Assembly: GCA_029550345.1 (NCBI GenBank)
Contig: JAKPHK010000031.1
Location: 1 to 64,000 of the forward strand
Direction of reading: 5' to 3'
DNA: 64,000 nt
Source: Pseudomonadota bacterium
GTDB lineage: Bacteria; Pseudomonadota; Alphaproteobacteria; Sphingomonadales; Sphingomonadaceae
Part shown: in pieces, positions 9,822-19,033 of the stretch
Layout: each line of letters opens with the position of its first letter
How positions within the stretch are numbered: the first letter of the stretch is position 1
Program-made: the position numbers and the translations under genes
Notes under the pieces: model-generated
Seen by the model: the letters and a program-made list of their open reading frames with translations, nothing else
Database searches by the model: none
Told to the model about the DNA's origin: nothing

Positions 9822-10091
9822 ATGCCCAAGCGTATCCTGATCGGGACCGTGGTTTCCGACAAGACCGACAAGACCGTGGTCGTGAAGGTCGAACGCAAGG
9901 TGAAGCACCCGCTCTACGGGAAGATCATCCGTCGTTCGAAGAAGTACCACGCCCACGACGAAGACAACGCCTTCAAGACCGGCGAAACCGTTCGCATCGA
10001 GGAAACCCGCCCGATGTCGAAGCTCAAGACCTGGAAGGTGATCGAACGCGTCACTGCCAGCAAGGGCACCGCCGTCGAAGCCGACGTCTGA
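9822..10091 (+). CDS. rpsQ: 30S ribosomal protein S17
   Basis: S17 is a primary 16S rRNA binding protein with an OB fold. The 89-aa product shows [18 protein letters not shown] and [13 protein letters not shown]. It is the last gene of the classical S10 operon. The 66-bp gap to rplN (10092-10157) holds short inverted repeats and corresponds to the S10/spc operon boundary of E. coli; no clear promoter could be assigned. Confidence 0.98.
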   Translation: MPKRILIGTVVSDKTDKTVVVKVERKVKHPLYGKIIRRSKKYHAHDEDNAFKTGETVRIEETRPMSKLKTWKVIERVTASKGTAVEADV

Positions 10092-10157
10092 AGTCAGACA
10101 ATCGTTTTTGGAACTGCCGGACTGGTACCGGCAAGCCAGTGAGAAGGAACCGGATCA

Positions 10158-10526
10158 ATGATCCAGATGCAATCCCAGCTTGATGTCGCTGACAACAGCG
10201 GCGCCAAGCGCGTCCAGTGCATCAAGGTGCTGGGCGGCTCTAAGCGCCGCACCGCCGGCGTGGGCGACATCATCGTGGTGTCGGTCAAGGAAGCGCAGCC
10301 CCGCACCAAGGTGAAGAAAGGTGACGTCCACCGCGCCGTCATCGTTCGCACCCGCAAGGACGTGCGCCGCGCCGATGGCAGCGTCATCCGTTTTGACAGC
10401 AACGCTGCCGTGCTGATCAACAAGAACGCCGAACCGATCGGTACGCGTATCTTTGGCCCCGTCGTTCGCGAACTGCGCGGCAAGGGCTACATGAAGATCA
10501 TCTCGCTCGCTCCGGAGGTGCTGTGA
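10158..10526 (+). CDS. rplN: 50S ribosomal protein L14
   Basis: L14 forms inter-subunit bridges and binds the silencing factor RsfS. The product is exactly 122 aa, the usual length, starting [19 protein letters not shown] and ending [17 protein letters not shown]. It is first in the spc string. Its stop shares one base (TGATG) with the rplX start. Confidence 0.99.
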   Translation: MIQMQSQLDVADNSGAKRVQCIKVLGGSKRRTAGVGDIIVVSVKEAQPRTKVKKGDVHRAVIVRTRKDVRRADGSVIRFDSNAAVLINKNAEPIGTRIFGPVVRELRGKGYMKIISLAPEVL

Positions 10527-10846
10527 TGGCTGCTGCGAAGATCAAGAAGGGCGACAGCGTTGTCGTCCGTTCGGGCAAGGACAAGGGCCGCACCGGCACC
10601 GTCCTGCAGGTCATGCCCAAGGACGGTAAGGTCCTTGTTTCGGGCGTGAACGTCGCTGCCCGCCACCGCAAGCCGACCCAGGCCAACCCGCAGGGCGGGA
10701 TTGACCGCCGCGAAGCGCCGATGGCGATCAGCAAGGTGGGTCTCGCTGACCCGAAGACCGGCAAGGCAACCCGCGTCCGCTTCGAAACCCAGGATGGGAA
10801 GAAGGTTCGCGTTGCCGTCAAGTCCGGGGAGAAGATCGATGGCTGA
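10526..10846 (+). CDS. rplX: 50S ribosomal protein L24
   Basis: L24 is an assembly-initiator protein near the tunnel exit. The start is the ATG at 10526, overlapping the rplN stop by one base, with GGAGG at 10514-10518 at ideal spacing. The product is 106 aa with the KOW segment [18 protein letters not shown]. It overlaps rplE by 8 bp. Confidence 0.97.
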   Translation: MAAAKIKKGDSVVVRSGKDKGRTGTVLQVMPKDGKVLVSGVNVAARHRKPTQANPQGGIDRREAPMAISKVGLADPKTGKATRVRFETQDGKKVRVAVKSGEKIDG

Positions 10847-11417
10847 CAAGTACGTCCCCCGTCTGAAGACCCGCTACGACGACGTTATCGCCAAGGCGAT
10901 GACCGAGAAGTTCGGCTACAAGAACGCACTCGAAGTGCCCAAGATCGAAAAGATCACGCTCAACATGGGCGTGGGCGAAGGCAGCCAGGACAAGAAGAAG
11001 GTCACGACTGCCGCCGAGGAAATGGCCCTGATTTCCGGCCAGAAGCCGGTCATCACCAAGGCCAAGAAGTCGATCGCCCAGTTCAAGCTGCGCGAAGGCA
11101 TGCCGATCGGTTGCAAGGTTACCCTGCGCCGTGAGCGTATGTACGAATTCCTCGATCGCCTGATCACTGTTGCCATGCCCCGCATCCGCGACTTCCGCGG
11201 TGTGAACGCCAAGTCGTTCGACGGTCGCGGCAACTATGCGATGGGTCTGAAAGAGCAGATCGTCTTCCCCGAGATCAGCTACGACCAGATCGAAAAGGTG
11301 CGTGGGATGGACATCATCGTCACCACCACCGCCAAGACCGACGACGAAGCGCGCGAGCTGCTCCGTCTGTTCGGTTTCCCGTTCCCGGCTGAAGCCGAAA
11401 CCGCGCAAGCGGCCTGA
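10839..11417 (+). CDS. rplE: 50S ribosomal protein L5
   Basis: L5 binds 5S rRNA in the central protuberance. The start is the ATG at 10839, inside the end of rplX, giving 192 aa beginning [17 protein letters not shown]. Conserved parts include [28 protein letters not shown] and [18 protein letters not shown] longer frame reaching back to 10701 only reads through rplX and was not used. Confidence 0.97.
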   Translation: MADKYVPRLKTRYDDVIAKAMTEKFGYKNALEVPKIEKITLNMGVGEGSQDKKKVTTAAEEMALISGQKPVITKAKKSIAQFKLREGMPIGCKVTLRRERMYEFLDRLITVAMPRIRDFRGVNAKSFDGRGNYAMGLKEQIVFPEISYDQIEKVRGMDIIVTTTAKTDDEARELLRLFGFPFPAEAETAQAA

Positions 11418-11440
11418 GCTAGAGAAGAGAGCTTAAGTCC

Positions 11441-11746
11441 ATGGCGAAACTGAGTTCCGTGAACAAGAACGAGCGTCGTAAGAAGCTCGTCAAGAAGTAC
11501 GCAGCCAAGTATGCGAAGCTGAAGGCGATTGCCGACGACAAGTCGGTTGATGAGACCGAGCGTCTGATCGCCCGCCTGAAGCTGGCGGAAGTTCCGCGCA
11601 ACGGGAATCCCACCCGCGTGCGCAACCGCTGCGTCACCACCGGCCGCCCGCGCGGCTACTATCGCAAGTTCGGCCTGTGCCGCGTTGAGCTGCGTGATCT
11701 TGCCAATAAGGGCATGATCCCCGGCGTGACCAAGTCGAGCTGGTAA
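11441..11746 (+). CDS. rpsN: 30S ribosomal protein S14, zinc-independent type
   Basis: S14 is needed for 30S head assembly. The 101-aa length and the absence of paired CxxC motifs mark the zinc-independent form usual in proteobacteria. The C-terminal half has [20 protein letters not shown] and ends GVTKSSW. Confidence 0.98.
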   Translation: MAKLSSVNKNERRKKLVKKYAAKYAKLKAIADDKSVDETERLIARLKLAEVPRNGNPTRVRNRCVTTGRPRGYYRKFGLCRVELRDLANKGMIPGVTKSSW

Positions 11747-11758
11747 GGGGTAACTAGG

Positions 11759-12154
11759 ATGGCAATGACCGATCCCCTGGGTGATATGCTCACCCGTATC
11801 CGCAACGGGCAGCGGGCCAAGAAGGACTCCGTCCTTTCGCCGGCCTCGAAGCTTCGCGCCAACGTGCTCGAAGTGCTCCAGCGTGAAGGCTATATCCGCG
11901 GCTATGCAGAGGACGCCACCGGCGCCCACCCGCAGCTGCGCATCGAGCTGAAGTACTTCGAAGGCGAACCTGCGATCAAGCACGTCGCCCGCGTCTCCAA
12001 GCCCGGCCGCCGCGTTTACTCGGGTTCCAAGGAACTTCCGGTGATCCGCAACGGCCTTGGCATCACCATCGTCTCGACGCCGAAGGGCGTGCTTTCGGAT
12101 GCCGAAGCGCGCGCTGCGAACGTCGGCGGCGAAGTGCTGGCGGAGGTGTTCTGA
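11759..12154 (+). CDS. rpsH: 30S ribosomal protein S8
   Basis: S8 is a core binder of the 16S central domain and the spc autoregulator in E. coli. The product is 131 aa, with [16 protein letters not shown] at the start and the C-terminal [16 protein letters not shown] signature. Its stop overlaps the rplF start by one base. Confidence 0.98.
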   Translation: MAMTDPLGDMLTRIRNGQRAKKDSVLSPASKLRANVLEVLQREGYIRGYAEDATGAHPQLRIELKYFEGEPAIKHVARVSKPGRRVYSGSKELPVIRNGLGITIVSTPKGVLSDAEARAANVGGEVLAEVF

Positions 12155-12687
12155 TGAGCCGCATCGGTAAAAAGCCGGTCGCAGTCCCGAGCGGCGTCAC
12201 CGCCGCCATCGCGGACGGCGCCCTGACCGTGAAGGGGCCGAAGGGCACCCTCACGCTGAGCCTGGCCGACGATGTCACCTACAAGGTCGAAGATGGTTCG
12301 ATCTCGGTGCAGCCGGCCAACGACACCAAGCGCGCCCGTGCCTTCTGGGGTATGCAGCGCACTCTGGTCCAGAACCTGGTGACCGGTGTAACCGAAGGCT
12401 ACACCAAGGTCCTCGAAATCACCGGTGTTGGCTACCGCGCCAGCTCTCAGGGCAAGAACCTGAAGCTGCAGCTGGGTTACAGCCATGACGTCGATTTCGC
12501 GGTGCCCGAAGGCATCGAGATCAAGACGCCGGACAACACCACGATCGAGATCTCCGGGATCGACAAGCAGAAGGTCGGCCAGGTTGCGGCCGAAATTCGC
12601 CGCTGGCGCAAGCCCGAGCCCTACAAGGGCAAGGGTATCAAGTACCGCGGCGAGTACATCTTCCGCAAGGAAGGGAAGAAGAAGTAA
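12154..12687 (+). CDS. rplF: 50S ribosomal protein L6
   Basis: L6 lies near the factor-binding site and the sarcin-ricin loop. The 177-aa product has [15 protein letters not shown] at the start and the C-terminal signature [17 protein letters not shown]. It overlaps rplR by one base (TAATG). Confidence 0.98.
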   Translation: MSRIGKKPVAVPSGVTAAIADGALTVKGPKGTLTLSLADDVTYKVEDGSISVQPANDTKRARAFWGMQRTLVQNLVTGVTEGYTKVLEITGVGYRASSQGKNLKLQLGYSHDVDFAVPEGIEIKTPDNTTIEISGIDKQKVGQVAAEIRRWRKPEPYKGKGIKYRGEYIFRKEGKKK

Positions 12688-13028
12688 TGGCCAAGCTGTC
12701 TCTTTTCGACCGCCGTCGTCGGCGGGTCCGCACCGCGCTCAAGGCGCGCGCCGGTGGCCGTCCGCGGCTTTCGGTGCACCGCTCGGGCCGTCACATCTAT
12801 GCCCAGATCATCGACGATGCCGCTGGCCGCACCGTGGCTTCGGCCAACACCCTTGGTTCGAAGGGCGGGGCGAACATCAATGGCGCTGCCGAGGTTGGCA
12901 AGGCTCTGGCCGAAGCGGCCAAGAAGGCCGGCGTGACCACCGTCGTGTTCGATCGCGGCGGCTACCTGTTCCATGGCCGCGTCAAGGCGCTGGCCGATGC
13001 CGCCCGTGAAGGCGGGCTGGAGTTCTAA
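12687..13028 (+). CDS. rplR: 50S ribosomal protein L18
   Basis: L18 binds 5S rRNA with L5 in the central protuberance. The 113-aa product has an arginine-rich start ([19 protein letters not shown]), the motif [18 protein letters not shown] and the C-terminal [20 protein letters not shown]. Confidence 0.98.
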   Translation: MAKLSLFDRRRRRVRTALKARAGGRPRLSVHRSGRHIYAQIIDDAAGRTVASANTLGSKGGANINGAAEVGKALAEAAKKAGVTTVVFDRGGYLFHGRVKALADAAREGGLEF

Positions 13029-13029
13029 G

Positions 13030-13740
13030 ATGGCTGACGAAAACACCGTAGAAACCGAAGTCGCCGTCGAAGCGGCTGCTCCCGAAGGCGAAGCCCGCGA
13101 GGGCCGTGGCCGTGGCCGCGGTCGCGGCGGCGACCGGGGTGAGCGGGGCGGGCGTGGCCGTGGCCGCGATGACCGTCGCGGTCGTGGCGAAGGCGAGGAA
13201 GGTGGCGAGGAGCTGATCGAAAAGCTCGTCCACATCAACCGCGTCTCGAAGACCGTGAAGGGTGGTAAGCGCTTTGGCTTTGCCGCGCTGGTCGTGGTTG
13301 GCGATGGCAAGGGTCGTGTCGGCTTTGGCCATGGCAAGGCCCGCGAAGTGCCTGAAGCGATCACCAAGGCGACTGCTTCGGCCAAGAAGAAGATGATCCG
13401 CGTTCCGCTCAAGGAAGGCCGGACCCTGCACCACGATGGCCGCGGCCACTTCGGCGCGGGCAAGGTCAACGTCCGCTCGGCTCCGGCCGGGACCGGGATC
13501 ATCGCGGGCGGCCCGATGCGCGCCGTCTTCGAAAGCCTGGGCGTTGCCGACGTGGTGACCAAGTCGGTCGGCACCTCGAACCCCTACAACATGATCCGCG
13601 CCACCTTTGACGCGCTGGTGAGCCAGACTTCGCCGAAGTCGGTTGCTCAGCGTCGCGGCAAGAAGGTTGCCGACCTGCTGGGTCGCGGCGGAGCCAGCGC
13701 GGCGGAGGCTCAGGCCGCTGCCGACGCGATTGTGGAGTAA
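13030..13740 (+). CDS. rpsE: 30S ribosomal protein S5 with RG-rich N-terminal extension
   Basis: S5 sits at the mRNA entry channel and affects decoding fidelity. The ATG at 13030 lies 1 bp after the rplR stop and gives 236 aa, against 167 in E. coli. The extra length is mainly N-terminal: an acidic stretch, then about 35 residues of RG/RGG repeats (roughly 22-57), before the conserved [20 protein letters not shown]. The dsRBD-like core ([14 protein letters not shown]) and the C-terminal domain follow. Long S5 tails of this kind are seen in sphingomonads; their role is not established. Confidence 0.96.
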   Translation: MADENTVETEVAVEAAAPEGEAREGRGRGRGRGGDRGERGGRGRGRDDRRGRGEGEEGGEELIEKLVHINRVSKTVKGGKRFGFAALVVVGDGKGRVGFGHGKAREVPEAITKATASAKKKMIRVPLKEGRTLHHDGRGHFGAGKVNVRSAPAGTGIIAGGPMRAVFESLGVADVVTKSVGTSNPYNMIRATFDALVSQTSPKSVAQRRGKKVADLLGRGGASAAEAQAAADAIVE

Positions 13741-13745
13741 GACGC

Positions 13746-13922
13746 ATGGCGAAGATCAAGATCAAGCAGATCGGTTCGCCGATCCGTCGCCCGGCCAAGC
13801 AGAAGCAGATGCTGATCGGCCTGGGCCTGGGCAAGATGCACCGCGTGGTCGAGGTGGAAGACACCCCGGAAGTGCGCGGCGCGCTGCGCCTGCTGCCGCA
13901 CATGGTTGAAGTCGTCGAATAA
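13746..13922 (+). CDS. rpmD: 50S ribosomal protein L30
   Basis: L30 is a small large-subunit protein with a ferredoxin-like fold. The 58-aa product, [16 protein letters not shown] at the start and [10 protein letters not shown] at the end, is normal for the family. It lies 5 bp after rpsE. In most genomes rplO follows directly; here a terminator and a pseudogene intervene. Confidence 0.97.
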   Translation: MAKIKIKQIGSPIRRPAKQKQMLIGLGLGKMHRVVEVEDTPEVRGALRLLPHMVEVVE

Positions 13923-13951
13923 ACCGTTCGGCTGACTTTGGATCAGACGTG

Positions 13952-13978
13952 AAGCCCCGGCCCAGCGCCGGGGCTTTT
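13952..13978 (+). terminator. rho-independent terminator after rpmD
   Basis: AAGCCCCGG (13952-13960) pairs with CCGGGGCTT (13968-13976), with a T-run at 13975-13978. It lies 29 bp after the rpmD stop and would end spc transcription before rplO-secY-adk. The palindrome also faces the 3' end of the antisense pseudogene, so it can serve both directions. Confidence 0.75.
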
Positions 13979-13988
13979 CGTTTGGGCA

Positions 13989-14551
13989 TCACCGGGCCGG
14001 GCGGCAGTCCCCCCAGACCAGCACTGTGTCTGCCCGCAACCGTTCGGGGGCCACGACATTTTCGGCGAGGCGGCGGTTGGTCTGCGCATAGGCGGAGACG
14101 AGCGCGAAGGTTTCGGCATTGATCGGCCCGTCGCGCGGTTCGCTGGTCATCACCACAACGCTGGGATGGCCGGGATCCGCTCCACCTCGGCGCGGGTCGA
14201 AAGGTGCGATACGTCCTTCTCGATCCCGTGATAGAGGTGCGCCGGAAAGGCGAGGGGTGACGGGAAGGGCTGTGCGGTCATCGTGCAGAGGAACGGCCCC
14301 TCATAGACGAACAGGCCGCGGCCTGCGCCGTGCGCTTCGAATGCGCGGGTAAGCTGGTTCATCGCGGCGATCGATTGGCTGGCATAGCCGCGCAAGGTCA
14401 GTGCGACGATCAGCCGGACAGCGAACTGGAACAGGGTGTTTCGGAACAAGGACAAGGCTGCTACGCGCAACGGATCAGATCGCCGTCTGGCTAGCATCGC
14501 CGCTGCGCACCCGCAATTTCCGCAAAAAGAGGGTGACATTGCCGCGCCCAT
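13989..14551 (-). pseudogene. decayed 3' fragment of an unidentified membrane-protein gene
   Basis: The minus strand encodes an open stretch (14551 down to about 14165) with one probable membrane segment (SLFRNTLFQFAVRLIVALTL) and a globular part (GLFVYEGPFLCTMTAQPFPS). The phase then shifts: the first frame stops, while another carries a natural-looking continuation (HPSVVVMTSEPRDG to LVWGDCRPAR, stop at 13989-13991). The N-terminal part seems missing, since the frame begins without further membrane segments. The layout resembles the C-terminal end of multi-pass glycosyltransferase-like proteins, but I cannot name the family. The exact frameshift site, near 14165-14180, is inferred. Confidence 0.6.
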
Positions 14552-14606
14552 CGCCTATGCGCGCGCCTCCCATAAGCGCGACTAGAAGCGAAAGCGAGTG
14601 CAAGAC

Positions 14607-15086
14607 ATGAAACTGAATGACATCCGTGACAATGGTGGTGCCCGTAAGTCCCGTATGCGCGTTGGACGCGGCATCGGTTCGGGCAAGGGCAAGACCGCCG
14701 GGCGCGGCCAGAAGGGCGCCAAGTCGCGCTCGGGCGTAAGCGTCAAGGGCTTCGAAGGCGGTCAGATGCCGCTGCACATGCGGATCCCGAAGCGCGGCTT
14801 CAACAACATCTTCGCCAAGGACTATGCCGAAGTGAACCTCGGCCTGGTGCAGAAGGCGATCGACGCCGGGAAGCTTGATGCCAAGAAGGACATCGATCAC
14901 GCCGCGCTGAAGGCGGCCGGTCTGGCCCGTGGCGGCAAGGACGGCGTTCGTCTGCTCGGCAAGGGCGAATTCTCGGCCAAGGCCAAGTTCGTCGTCGCCG
15001 GTGTCTCGGCCGGTGCCAAGGCTGCGGTCGAAAAGGCCGGCGGTTCGGTCGAAGTTCCGGCCGCCAAGGAAGCGGCCGGCGAATAA
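14607..15086 (+). CDS. rplO: 50S ribosomal protein L15
   Basis: L15 is a late-assembly protein that organises 23S rRNA. The ATG at 14607 gives 159 aa starting [20 protein letters not shown], the family start; an in-frame GTG at 14598 would add three residues. The glycine-rich [18 protein letters not shown] and [15 protein letters not shown] motifs are present. It is cut off from rpmD by about 680 bp of non-operon DNA, so it probably relies on its own promoter, which I could not assign securely. Confidence 0.97.
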   Translation: MKLNDIRDNGGARKSRMRVGRGIGSGKGKTAGRGQKGAKSRSGVSVKGFEGGQMPLHMRIPKRGFNNIFAKDYAEVNLGLVQKAIDAGKLDAKKDIDHAALKAAGLARGGKDGVRLLGKGEFSAKAKFVVAGVSAGAKAAVEKAGGSVEVPAAKEAAGE

Positions 15087-15211
15087 TTCCGGAACTTTTG
15101 CGGGCGGGGGTTATGCAATCCTCGCCCGCATCCTATATGGGCGTCTCGACATCAGGGGACGCGGCCGCGTGGGACTAGGTTTCCCCGGCCCAAGCAAGGC
15201 AAGTTCGCACA

Positions 15212-16561
15212 ATGGCTTCACGCGCCGATAATATCGCCAGCAACCTGAGCTTCGCCAACTTTTCCAAGGCGACCGAGCTCAAGAAGCGCATCTGGTTTAC
15301 CGTCACATCGCTGATCGTGTTCCGGTTTCTCAGCTTCGTGCCGTTGCCGGGGATCGATCCGATCAAGCTGAAGAGCTTTTTTGAGCGGGCTTCGGGCGGG
15401 ATCCTCGATTTCTTCAATATGTTCTCGGGCGGCGCGCTGACCAATTACAGCCTGATCTCGCTTGGGGTCATGCCCTACATCACCTCGTCGATCGTCGTTC
15501 AGCTTGCGGCTGCGCTGCACCCCTCGCTGACCGCGCTCAAGAAGGAAGGTGAAAGCGGGCGGCGCAAGCTCAACCAGTATTCGCGCTATGGCGCGGTGCT
15601 GCTGGCGGTGGTTCAGGGTTATGCCCTGCTGCACAACGCCGAAGCGCAGGGCTTTGCGATCAATCCCGGGCCGCTGTTCTATGTCGCGGGGCTGATCTCG
15701 ATCGTTGGTGGCACCATGTTCCTGCTGTGGCTGGGTGAACAGATCACCAGCCGCGGGATCGGCAACGGCGTGTCGCTGATCATCATGGCCGGCATCGTTG
15801 CGCAGATGCCGACCTTCATCTCCAACCTGTTCGAAGGTGGCCGCACCGGATCGATTTCCGGGCTGCTGATCCTGTTCCTGGTGGCGATGCTGGTCGGGCT
15901 GATCCTGCTGATCTGCTTTATGGAACGCGCGACCCGCCGCCTGTTGATCCAGTATCCCAAGCGCGCCAGCCAGAACGGCATGATGCAGGCCGATCGCAGC
16001 CACCTGCCGCTGAAGCTCAACACCGCCGGCGTCATCCCGCCGATCTTCGCCAGCTCGCTGCTGCTGCTGCCGCTGACGATCAGCCAGTTCGCGGGCAGTT
16101 CGATCAATGACGATTCGATGTGGGGCAAGTTCATCGGAATGCTGAACCTGTACCTCGGGCACGGCAAGCCGGTTTACATGGTGCTCTACGCCGTGCTGAT
16201 CATGTTCTTCGCCTTTTTCTATACGGCGGTTGTCTTCAACCCCGAGGAAACGGCCGACAACCTCAAGCGCAATGGCGGGTTCATCCCCGGCATCCGTCCC
16301 GGCAAGAACACCGCGACCTACCTTGACTATGTCCTGACCCGGATCACGGTCATTGGTGGGATCTACCTGACTTTCGTCTGTGTTGTGCCGGAATGGGTTA
16401 TCGCGCAAACCGGGGTGAAGTTGTTCTTCGCCGGTGGCACCAGCTTGCTGATCGTGGTCAATGTAACGGTTGATACGATCACCCAGATCCAGTCGCACCT
16501 GCTGGCGCACCAGTATGGCGATCTGATCAAGAAAGCGAAGCTCAAGGGGCGTCTGCGCTAA
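15212..16561 (+). CDS. secY: protein translocase subunit SecY
   Basis: SecY is the channel of the SecYEG translocon in the inner membrane. The 449-aa protein has the usual ten predicted membrane segments, the plug-region residues GGALTNYSLISLGVMPYITS, and the cytoplasmic loop ERATRRLLIQYPKR. The C-terminal QIQSHLLAHQYGDLIKKAKL is typical. It follows rplO by 125 bp; that gap contains a hairpin (GCGGGCG/CGCCCGC) and precedes adk, as in many spc operons. Confidence 0.98.
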   Translation: MASRADNIASNLSFANFSKATELKKRIWFTVTSLIVFRFLSFVPLPGIDPIKLKSFFERASGGILDFFNMFSGGALTNYSLISLGVMPYITSSIVVQLAAALHPSLTALKKEGESGRRKLNQYSRYGAVLLAVVQGYALLHNAEAQGFAINPGPLFYVAGLISIVGGTMFLLWLGEQITSRGIGNGVSLIIMAGIVAQMPTFISNLFEGGRTGSISGLLILFLVAMLVGLILLICFMERATRRLLIQYPKRASQNGMMQADRSHLPLKLNTAGVIPPIFASSLLLLPLTISQFAGSSINDDSMWGKFIGMLNLYLGHGKPVYMVLYAVLIMFFAFFYTAVVFNPEETADNLKRNGGFIPGIRPGKNTATYLDYVLTRITVIGGIYLTFVCVVPEWVIAQTGVKLFFAGGTSLLIVVNVTVDTITQIQSHLLAHQYGDLIKKAKLKGRLR

Positions 16562-16581
16562 TTAACAAGGGGGGAGTGCTC

Positions 16582-17229
16582 GTGAACATCATCCTGCTAG
16601 GACCGCCGGGAGCCGGCAAGGGCACCCAGGCCCAGCGTCTGGTTGAGAAGTTCGGGATGCGGCAACTCTCCACCGGCGATATGCTGCGCGCCGCGGTCAA
16701 GGCGGGAACTCCGGTCGGCCTCCAGGCCAAGGCAGTGATGGAGCGCGGCGAGCTGGTTTCGGACGAGATCGTCTCGGCCTTGATCGGGGAAGAGCTTGAT
16801 GCGATGGGCCCCGATACCGGCGCGATCTTCGATGGCTATCCGCGCACTGCGGCCCAGGTCGAATCGCTCGACAAGCTGCTGGCCGATCGTGGCCGCACCC
16901 TCGATCATGTGATCGAGCTTGAGGTTGACGAGGACGCACTGGTCGAACGGATCTGCGGCCGCTTCACCTGTGCCAATTGCGGCAAGGGCTATCACGACAA
17001 GTTCGAACAGCCCAAACAGCCCGGCGTCTGCGACAAGTGCGGATCGACCGAGTTCAAGCGCCGGCCGGACGACAATGAGGAAACCGTGCGGACCCGCATG
17101 GCCGAATACCGCGCCAAGACCGCGCCGATCCTGCCGATCTATGATGCGCGCGGGATTGTCACCCGGGTCAACGGCATGGCCGACATCGACCATGTGACAG
17201 CCGCGATCGAACGGACTATGGCTGGCTGA
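16582..17229 (+). CDS. adk: adenylate kinase with zinc-type LID
   Basis: Adenylate kinase interconverts ATP + AMP and 2 ADP in the cytoplasm. The P-loop GPPGAGKGT is at residues 7-15, and the AMP-site segment STGDMLRAAV and FDGYPRTAAQ follow. The LID has four cysteines, C130/C133 and C150/C153, the zinc-binding form more typical of Gram-positives but found in some alphaproteobacteria. I chose the GTG at 16582 (MNIILLGPPG), spaced well from the GGGGGAG run; a GTG two codons upstream (16576) is possible. Confidence 0.97.
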   Translation: MNIILLGPPGAGKGTQAQRLVEKFGMRQLSTGDMLRAAVKAGTPVGLQAKAVMERGELVSDEIVSALIGEELDAMGPDTGAIFDGYPRTAAQVESLDKLLADRGRTLDHVIELEVDEDALVERICGRFTCANCGKGYHDKFEQPKQPGVCDKCGSTEFKRRPDDNEETVRTRMAEYRAKTAPILPIYDARGIVTRVNGMADIDHVTAAIERTMAG

Positions 17230-17274
17230 ATCGGCGCGCAAACCTTGGGCGCGGCGCGCAACAAGGGGGATGCA

Positions 17275-17868
17275 ATGCCAAAGTTCACCGCGTTTCCGAT
17301 TGCCTTGGCGTTGTGCCTTGGCCTGTCCGCACCGGCCCAGCTGGCGCGGGCGGAGGTGGCCGCCCAGGATGAGGCCGGGTTCGTGGTGCGGCTACAGGCC
17401 GATACCCCTGCCAGCAAAACCGAGGTCTGGAAGGCGTTGATCGCGCCGGGCAAGTGGTGGTCGGATGAGCACACCTATTCCGGCAAGGCCGCGAATATGT
17501 ACATCGACGCCCAGGCCAGCGGCTGCTTCTGCGAAAAGCTGCCGAAACCGGCCGATGCGCCGGAAGACCAGCGGATGGGCAGCGTCGAGCATATGCACGT
17601 CGTTTATGCCGATCCGCAGCGCGGGGTTCTGCGGATGGTCGGCGGGCTGGGGCCGCTGCAGGGCGATGCGGTTCACGGAGTGCTGACAATCACGCTCAAG
17701 CCTACCGAGACCGGAACCAAGATCGAATGGGAATACCGGGTTGCCGGGGCCTTTTCCGCCGCGCCGGCGCAGATCGCCCCGATGGTCGATCGGGTCCTGG
17801 GGGAACAGCTGGCCCGGCTTGCCGCGCTGCTGACCCCGCCGGAGGCAGTGGCCGCGAAACCGGATTGA
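17275..17868 (+). CDS. exported SRPBCC/START-like protein
   Basis: The ATG at 17275, preceded by AAGGGGGA, gives 197 aa. A Sec signal peptide is visible (FPIALALCLGLSAPAQLARA), then a region resembling the AHSA1/SRPBCC fold: FVVRLQADTPASKTEVWKAL, the WWSDEHTYSG segment, and a C-terminal amphipathic helix. Such domains bind hydrophobic ligands, but the ligand here is unknown. It sits between adk and the alpha operon on the same strand and has no evident link to translation. Confidence 0.8.
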   Translation: MPKFTAFPIALALCLGLSAPAQLARAEVAAQDEAGFVVRLQADTPASKTEVWKALIAPGKWWSDEHTYSGKAANMYIDAQASGCFCEKLPKPADAPEDQRMGSVEHMHVVYADPQRGVLRMVGGLGPLQGDAVHGVLTITLKPTETGTKIEWEYRVAGAFSAAPAQIAPMVDRVLGEQLARLAALLTPPEAVAAKPD

Positions 17869-17933
17869 CGCTCCGCCAGACCGTTGAAAACCGTAACTGC
17901 GGGCAGGGCGCACGGGCCGAACCCAACAGGGCG

Positions 17934-17962
17934 TTGACACGCCGGGCGAATCGCCCTAAGCG
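17934..17962 (+). promoter_or_regulatory. possible promoter of the rpsM-rpoA operon
   Basis: A perfect -35 hexamer TTGACA (17934-17939) lies 17 bp before TAAGCG (17957-17962), a weak -10. This is within the 239-bp gap upstream of rpsM. The remainder of the gap (to 18107) would be a ~140-nt leader and contains no recognised gene. A leader-mediated control by S4, as in E. coli, cannot be judged from sequence alone. Confidence 0.45.
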
Positions 17963-18107
17963 CCCGCTTCACTCTAAAACAACGGGGTCAGTCTGGACGG
18001 CGAAAGCGATTCTGCGCGCCAACCGGACTTTTTGCCGTTTTTGCCGAGTGAAGCGTTGAGATAGGGGGCTGCATTCGCGCAGTCTTCTGTGGAGCATGGA
18101 GAATTAA

Positions 18108-18476
18108 GTGGCTCGTATTGCCGGGGTCAATATCCCCACCAACAAGCGCGTAATCATCGCGCTCACCTACATTCACGGCATTGGCCCGTTCAAGGCCCGC
18201 CAGATCGTCGACAAGCTGGGCATCGACCACACCCGCCGTGTGTCTGACCTCAGCGATCAGGAAGTGCTGCACATCCGCGAAACGATCGACGCCGATCACA
18301 CCGTTGAGGGTGACCTGCGCCGCGAAACCGCGATGAACATCAAGCGCCTGATGGACCTGGCCTGCTATCGCGGCCTGCGTCACCGCAAGGGCCTCCCGGT
18401 CCGCGGTCAGCGCACGCACACCAACGCCCGCACCCGCAAGGGCAAGGCCAAGCCCATCGCCGGCAAGAAGAAGTAA
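18108..18476 (+). CDS. rpsM: 30S ribosomal protein S13
   Basis: S13 contacts P-site tRNA and forms inter-subunit bridges. The product is 122 aa from a GTG start ([15 protein letters not shown]), with the helix-hairpin-helix part [18 protein letters not shown] and the C-terminal [17 protein letters not shown]. It is the first gene of the alpha operon. Confidence 0.98.
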   Translation: MARIAGVNIPTNKRVIIALTYIHGIGPFKARQIVDKLGIDHTRRVSDLSDQEVLHIRETIDADHTVEGDLRRETAMNIKRLMDLACYRGLRHRKGLPVRGQRTHTNARTRKGKAKPIAGKKK

Positions 18477-18530
18477 GCCAAGGCTTTCGCCTCAGGCTTT
18501 CCCTTCCCGATTTTCGAGTAGGATAGAAAA

Positions 18531-18920
18531 ATGGCACGCGAACCCCAGCGCATCAAGCGCCGCGAGCGGAAGAACATTTCCAGTGGCATTGCTCATGTGA
18601 ATGCCAGCTTCAACAACACCATGATCACCATCACCGACGCCCAGGGCAACGCCATTTCGTGGTCCAGCGCCGGCATGATGGGCTTCAAGGGCAGCCGCAA
18701 GTCCACACCCTATGCCGCTCAGGTGGCTGCGGACGACGCCGGCAAGAAGGCCGCCGAACACGGCGTGCGCACCCTTGAAGTCGAAGTGAAGGGTCCGGGC
18801 TCGGGCCGCGAAAGCGCGCTGCGTGCGCTGCAGGCGGTCGGCTTCACCATCACTTCGATCCGCGACGTGACGCCGATCCCGCACAACGGTGTGCGGCCTT
18901 CCAAGCGCCGCCGCGTCTGA
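18531..18920 (+). CDS. rpsK: 30S ribosomal protein S11
   Basis: S11 lies on the 30S platform near the mRNA exit. The 129-aa product has [37 protein letters not shown] and the C-terminal [16 protein letters not shown] hairpin lies in the 113-bp gap to rpoA. No rpsD lies between rpsK and rpoA, as is usual in alphaproteobacteria. Confidence 0.98.
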   Translation: MAREPQRIKRRERKNISSGIAHVNASFNNTMITITDAQGNAISWSSAGMMGFKGSRKSTPYAAQVAADDAGKKAAEHGVRTLEVEVKGPGSGRESALRALQAVGFTITSIRDVTPIPHNGVRPSKRRRV

Positions 18921-19033
18921 TTGACCGTTCGTGGTCAGACGTTCGGTCTGGCCACAGTTTCGGATCGGTCGCGGTTTCCTGATTTCAGGGAATGCGGCCG
19001 GGCCCGCCAGAATATAACCCCAAGGGGACGTCC

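Noticed and set aside
13923..14606. Plus-strand small frames between rpmD and rplO
   Set aside because: No SD, no family features; the minus-strand remnant explains the coding-like signal better.
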